Positions 35,474 through 37,441 of a stretch of 37,441 nucleotides of DNA are shown piece by piece; the first letter of the stretch is position 1, and every line of letters starts with the position of its first letter. The DNA comes from Myxococcales bacterium. GTDB lineage: Bacteria; Myxococcota; Myxococcia; Myxococcales; Myxococcaceae. The stretch spans positions 1 through 37,441 of the forward strand of contig PMBV01000396.1 of NCBI GenBank assembly GCA_003153055.1, in the 5' to 3' direction. The notes beneath the pieces were generated by a model, which was given only the letters and a program-made list of their open reading frames with translations, was not told the origin of the DNA and ran no database searches. The position numbers were made by a program, and so were the translations under genes.

Positions 35474-36598
35474 TCACTCGCTGTGCTCGAGCGCCACCTG
35501 GTGCATGCGGGAGGTGTCGATCTTCAGCGCCCCCTCGCCGTCCCATTCCAGGCGGATTCCCCATGGCAGCGCCAGGTACCGCGTCAGCTCGGGTACCTGT
35601 CTGGTGAGCTCGGCGAGGGGCACCGGGGTCGTCTCCCCCTCGTGCCCTTCGGTGCGCTCGAAGCGCCAGCCCGAGTCTCGCCGATCGAGGTGCTCCTCGC
35701 GAACCGCCCTGAGGCTCCTGAGCTCCTGAAGGCGGCCCCGCACCGTCGCGGTGGCGCTGGCGTGGGGCGGGTCTCCGGTGAGATCGAGATCTTCGAGCAG
35801 GAGCCGCTGCTCGAGCGACCTGGTCAGACACTCGGTGAGGTCGACCGTGGGCTCATCGCTCGGGGCCAAGCCCTGGCTTCGAATCTCGAGCACGCCGACG
35901 CCGGGGAAGAGGTCCTGCGGAATCAGCCGCTCGACCAACGGTGGGTGCCACCCACGAAAGGGCTTGGGGTCGGCGGTCACGCTCTCGGAGGCCAGGAAGA
36001 CGAGCCGATCGAAGCCGAAGGACATCACCTGGCGGGGCTGCACCCGGCCCCCGTGCTCCAGGAGCCACTCCACGAGGCGGCCGCACATGAGGAAGGCTTC
36101 GTCAGCCAGCTCCTTGCCGGTGAACTCGAAGGAGATCTCCCGTTGGTCCAGCTTCGAGAGCCCGAAGGTCTCGGCCCTGAACCCATGGATCCCTCGCTCA
36201 CGAAACCCGAGCGTGAAGACGTCTTCGGCCATGGTCTCTTCGGGCACCGCACCCGCTGAAGCCTCGAGGTCGAAGGGCCACAGGCGCAGCACATCGAGGC
36301 CGATACCCTTGAGGCCCTTGGTCGCCTCCATCAGCACTTGCCTCGCCTCATCGAAGAACCGCCCCGCCCGCCCACTCACCGCCCGGCTCACGCTCAACAA
36401 GAAGAGCCGCTTGGGCTGAAACCTGAGGAAGGCTGTCGTATTCGGGCCGTAGAGCTCGTCTTGCGCGCCGGGAATGATGACCTCCGGCAGCTCTCGAAGA
36501 CTCACCTCGACCGCCAATGGTCTCGGGCCCCCTTCTCTCGGGGCTGCCCCGTCGGTGTAGATGGCGAAGAACGCTCTGAGCGTGGGCACTTGTCCCAC
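35474..36598 (-). CDS. Protein of unknown function (374 aa) in the mutase operon
   Basis: The product starts with GTG 36598 (another GTG at 36589) and has no signal or membrane helix, so it should be cytosolic. A central stretch, GFRAETFGLSKLDQREISFE, then EAFLMCGRLVEWLLEHG and QVMSFGFDRLVFLASES, recalls DUF4261-type proteins, but I am not sure. The C-terminal ~70 residues carry LTRYLALPWGIRLEWDGEG. No catalytic motif is seen. It lies 46 nt after the large mutase subunit and 3 nt before the methyltransferase, so it is co-transcribed with B12-mutase genes. I do not assign a function. Confidence 0.75.
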   Translation of the reverse strand: MGQVPTLRAFFAIYTDGAAPREGGPRPLAVEVSLRELPEVIIPGAQDELYGPNTTAFLRFQPKRLFLLSVSRAVSGRAGRFFDEARQVLMEATKGLKGIGLDVLRLWPFDLEASAGAVPEETMAEDVFTLGFRERGIHGFRAETFGLSKLDQREISFEFTGKELADEAFLMCGRLVEWLLEHGGRVQPRQVMSFGFDRLVFLASESVTADPKPFRGWHPPLVERLIPQDLFPGVGVLEIRSQGLAPSDEPTVDLTECLTRSLEQRLLLEDLDLTGDPPHASATATVRGRLQELRSLRAVREEHLDRRDSGWRFERTEGHEGETTPVPLAELTRQVPELTRYLALPWGIRLEWDGEGALKIDTSRMHQVALEHSE

Positions 36599-36644
36599 AT
36601 TTTACGCCATTTGCCCGGCCGATGCGATGGAAGAGAGGGTCTGG

Positions 36645-37441
36645 CTACACGCCACCGGTCTCGCGGTACTGGCCCCAGACCTTGCGAAACACCTGCGAGA
36701 TCTCTCCCAGCGTGGCGTACGCCTTCACGGCCTCGATGACGGGAGGCATGAGGTTCTGCCGCTCGTCGGAGCAGGCCCCTTCGATCTTGGCCAGCGCGGC
36801 GTCGACGGCCGACTGATCGCGCTGGGCCTTCACTTGGTTGAGCCGGGCGAGCTGCTCTTGGGTCACCTGCTCGTCGATCTTCAACAGGCCAATGGGGGGA
36901 TTGGTGTCGGCCTTGAACCCGTTGACCCCGACGATGACGCGCTGCCCTTGCTCGATCTCTCGCTGGGTGCGGTACGCGGCGTCGCCGATCTCCTGCTGGG
37001 GGAAGCCCTGCTCGACCGCGCGAATGATGCCACCCATCTGGTCGATGCGAGTGAGGTAGTCCTTGGCCCGGCGCTCCAACTCATCGGTGAGGTACTCGAC
37101 GTAGTAGCTGCCGGCCAGCGGGTCGACGACCCGGGCGGCGCCTGATTCGTGGGCGATGATCTGCTGAGTCCTCAGGGCGATGGTGACCGAGTCTTCGTTG
37201 GGCAGCGCGTAGGTCTCGTCGAGGGAATTGGTGTGGAGCGACTGGGTGCCGCCGAGGACCGCCGCGAAGGCCTGGAGCGAGACCCGCACCACGTTGTTGT
37301 ACGGCTGCTGCGCGGTGAGCGAGACGCCAGCGGTCTGGGCGTGGGTTCGCAGCATCATCGACCGGGGGTCCTTGGCGCCGAAGCGCTCCTTCATGATGGT
37401 CGCCCACAGTCGGCGGGCGGCGCGGAACTTCGCCACCTCCT
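36645..37441 (-). CDS. Acyl-CoA mutase large subunit (methylmalonyl-CoA mutase type), 5' end missing
   Basis: The frame runs off the right edge; 265 C-terminal residues are visible, about half of a ~550-residue subunit. The sequence reads [20 protein letters not shown], then [20 protein letters not shown] and [20 protein letters not shown], all typical of the TIM-barrel subunit of methylmalonyl-CoA mutase relatives. [10 protein letters not shown] follows and is also typical. The cobalamin domain is on a separate gene (34369-34773). The substrate-deciding residues lie in the missing N-terminal half, so methylmalonyl-CoA, isobutyryl-CoA and related mutases cannot be separated. Together with HMG-CoA lyase it suggests branched-chain acyl-CoA metabolism. 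Confidence 0.93.
   Translation of the reverse strand, partial: EVAKFRAARRLWATIMKERFGAKDPRSMMLRTHAQTAGVSLTAQQPYNNVVRVSLQAFAAVLGGTQSLHTNSLDETYALPNEDSVTIALRTQQIIAHESGAARVVDPLAGSYYVEYLTDELERRAKDYLTRIDQMGGIIRAVEQGFPQQEIGDAAYRTQREIEQGQRVIVGVNGFKADTNPPIGLLKIDEQVTQEQLARLNQVKAQRDQSAVDAALAKIEGACSDERQNLMPPVIEAVKAYATLGEISQVFRKVWGQYRETGGV

Noticed and set aside
35474..36598. Identification of the unknown protein as RdgC
   Set aside because: Its N-terminus and motifs do not match RdgC, so only a hypothetical label is justified.

Overview
The window is high-GC bacterial DNA from a myxobacterium-like organism (Myxococcota, probably the Myxococcus/Archangium side). The lineage call is inferred from several traits: very high GC with G/C third positions, many predicted lipoproteins, a PilZ-Hsp70 fusion, a TonB-dependent receptor with its own TonB-C domain, caspase and papain-like exported peptidases, and a split B12-dependent acyl-CoA mutase beside HMG-CoA lyase. 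I see no tRNA, rRNA, CRISPR array, insertion sequence or prophage.

Layout. (1) 1-5629, plus strand: a tightly packed run of era (5' end missing), der, a YfgM-like TPR protein, a BamB-like lipoprotein, a Nudix hydrolase and a YprB-like RNase H-fold exonuclease. The theme is ribosome/GTPase and envelope housekeeping. (2) 5623-11680: exported proteins on alternating strands, namely a lipoprotein, a membrane-anchored papain-family peptidase with a DUF4384-like tail, an M1 metallopeptidase lipoprotein and an OmpA-domain protein. (3) 11681-12062: a gene-free interval holding a 28-bp sequence with the layout of a chromosomal dif (XerCD) site at 11962-11989. (4) 12063-20535, minus strand: a nine-gene TonB locus made of a TonB-like protein, a His/Cys-rich exported protein, the fused TonB-dependent receptor, two unfamiliar lipoproteins, ExbB, ExbD, TonB and a small coupled lipoprotein. 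(5) 20659-23639: YebC/PmpR and a divergent S46 dipeptidyl-peptidase. (6) 23648-29055, minus strand: guaA followed by an ECF sigma factor, an anti-sigma-like membrane protein, a lipoprotein caspase with a C-terminal beta-barrel, and a Cys-rich lipoprotein. (7) 29110-33377: a coiled-coil lipoprotein, guaB (minus strand) and a PilZ-Hsp70 fusion. (8) 33393-37441, minus strand: HMG-CoA lyase, the B12-binding mutase subunit, a methyltransferase, an unknown protein and the partial large mutase subunit, as one apparent operon.

The most important large-scale observation is that coding direction flips at the dif candidate. Left of it 8 of 10 genes are on the plus strand; right of it 21 of 24 are on the minus strand. 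Both arms are therefore transcribed mainly toward the dif candidate, as expected when two replication forks converge at a terminus. The two gene sets that look least described are the TonB locus ending beside the putative dif, and the sigma/anti-sigma/caspase-barrel/lipoprotein cassette downstream of guaA.
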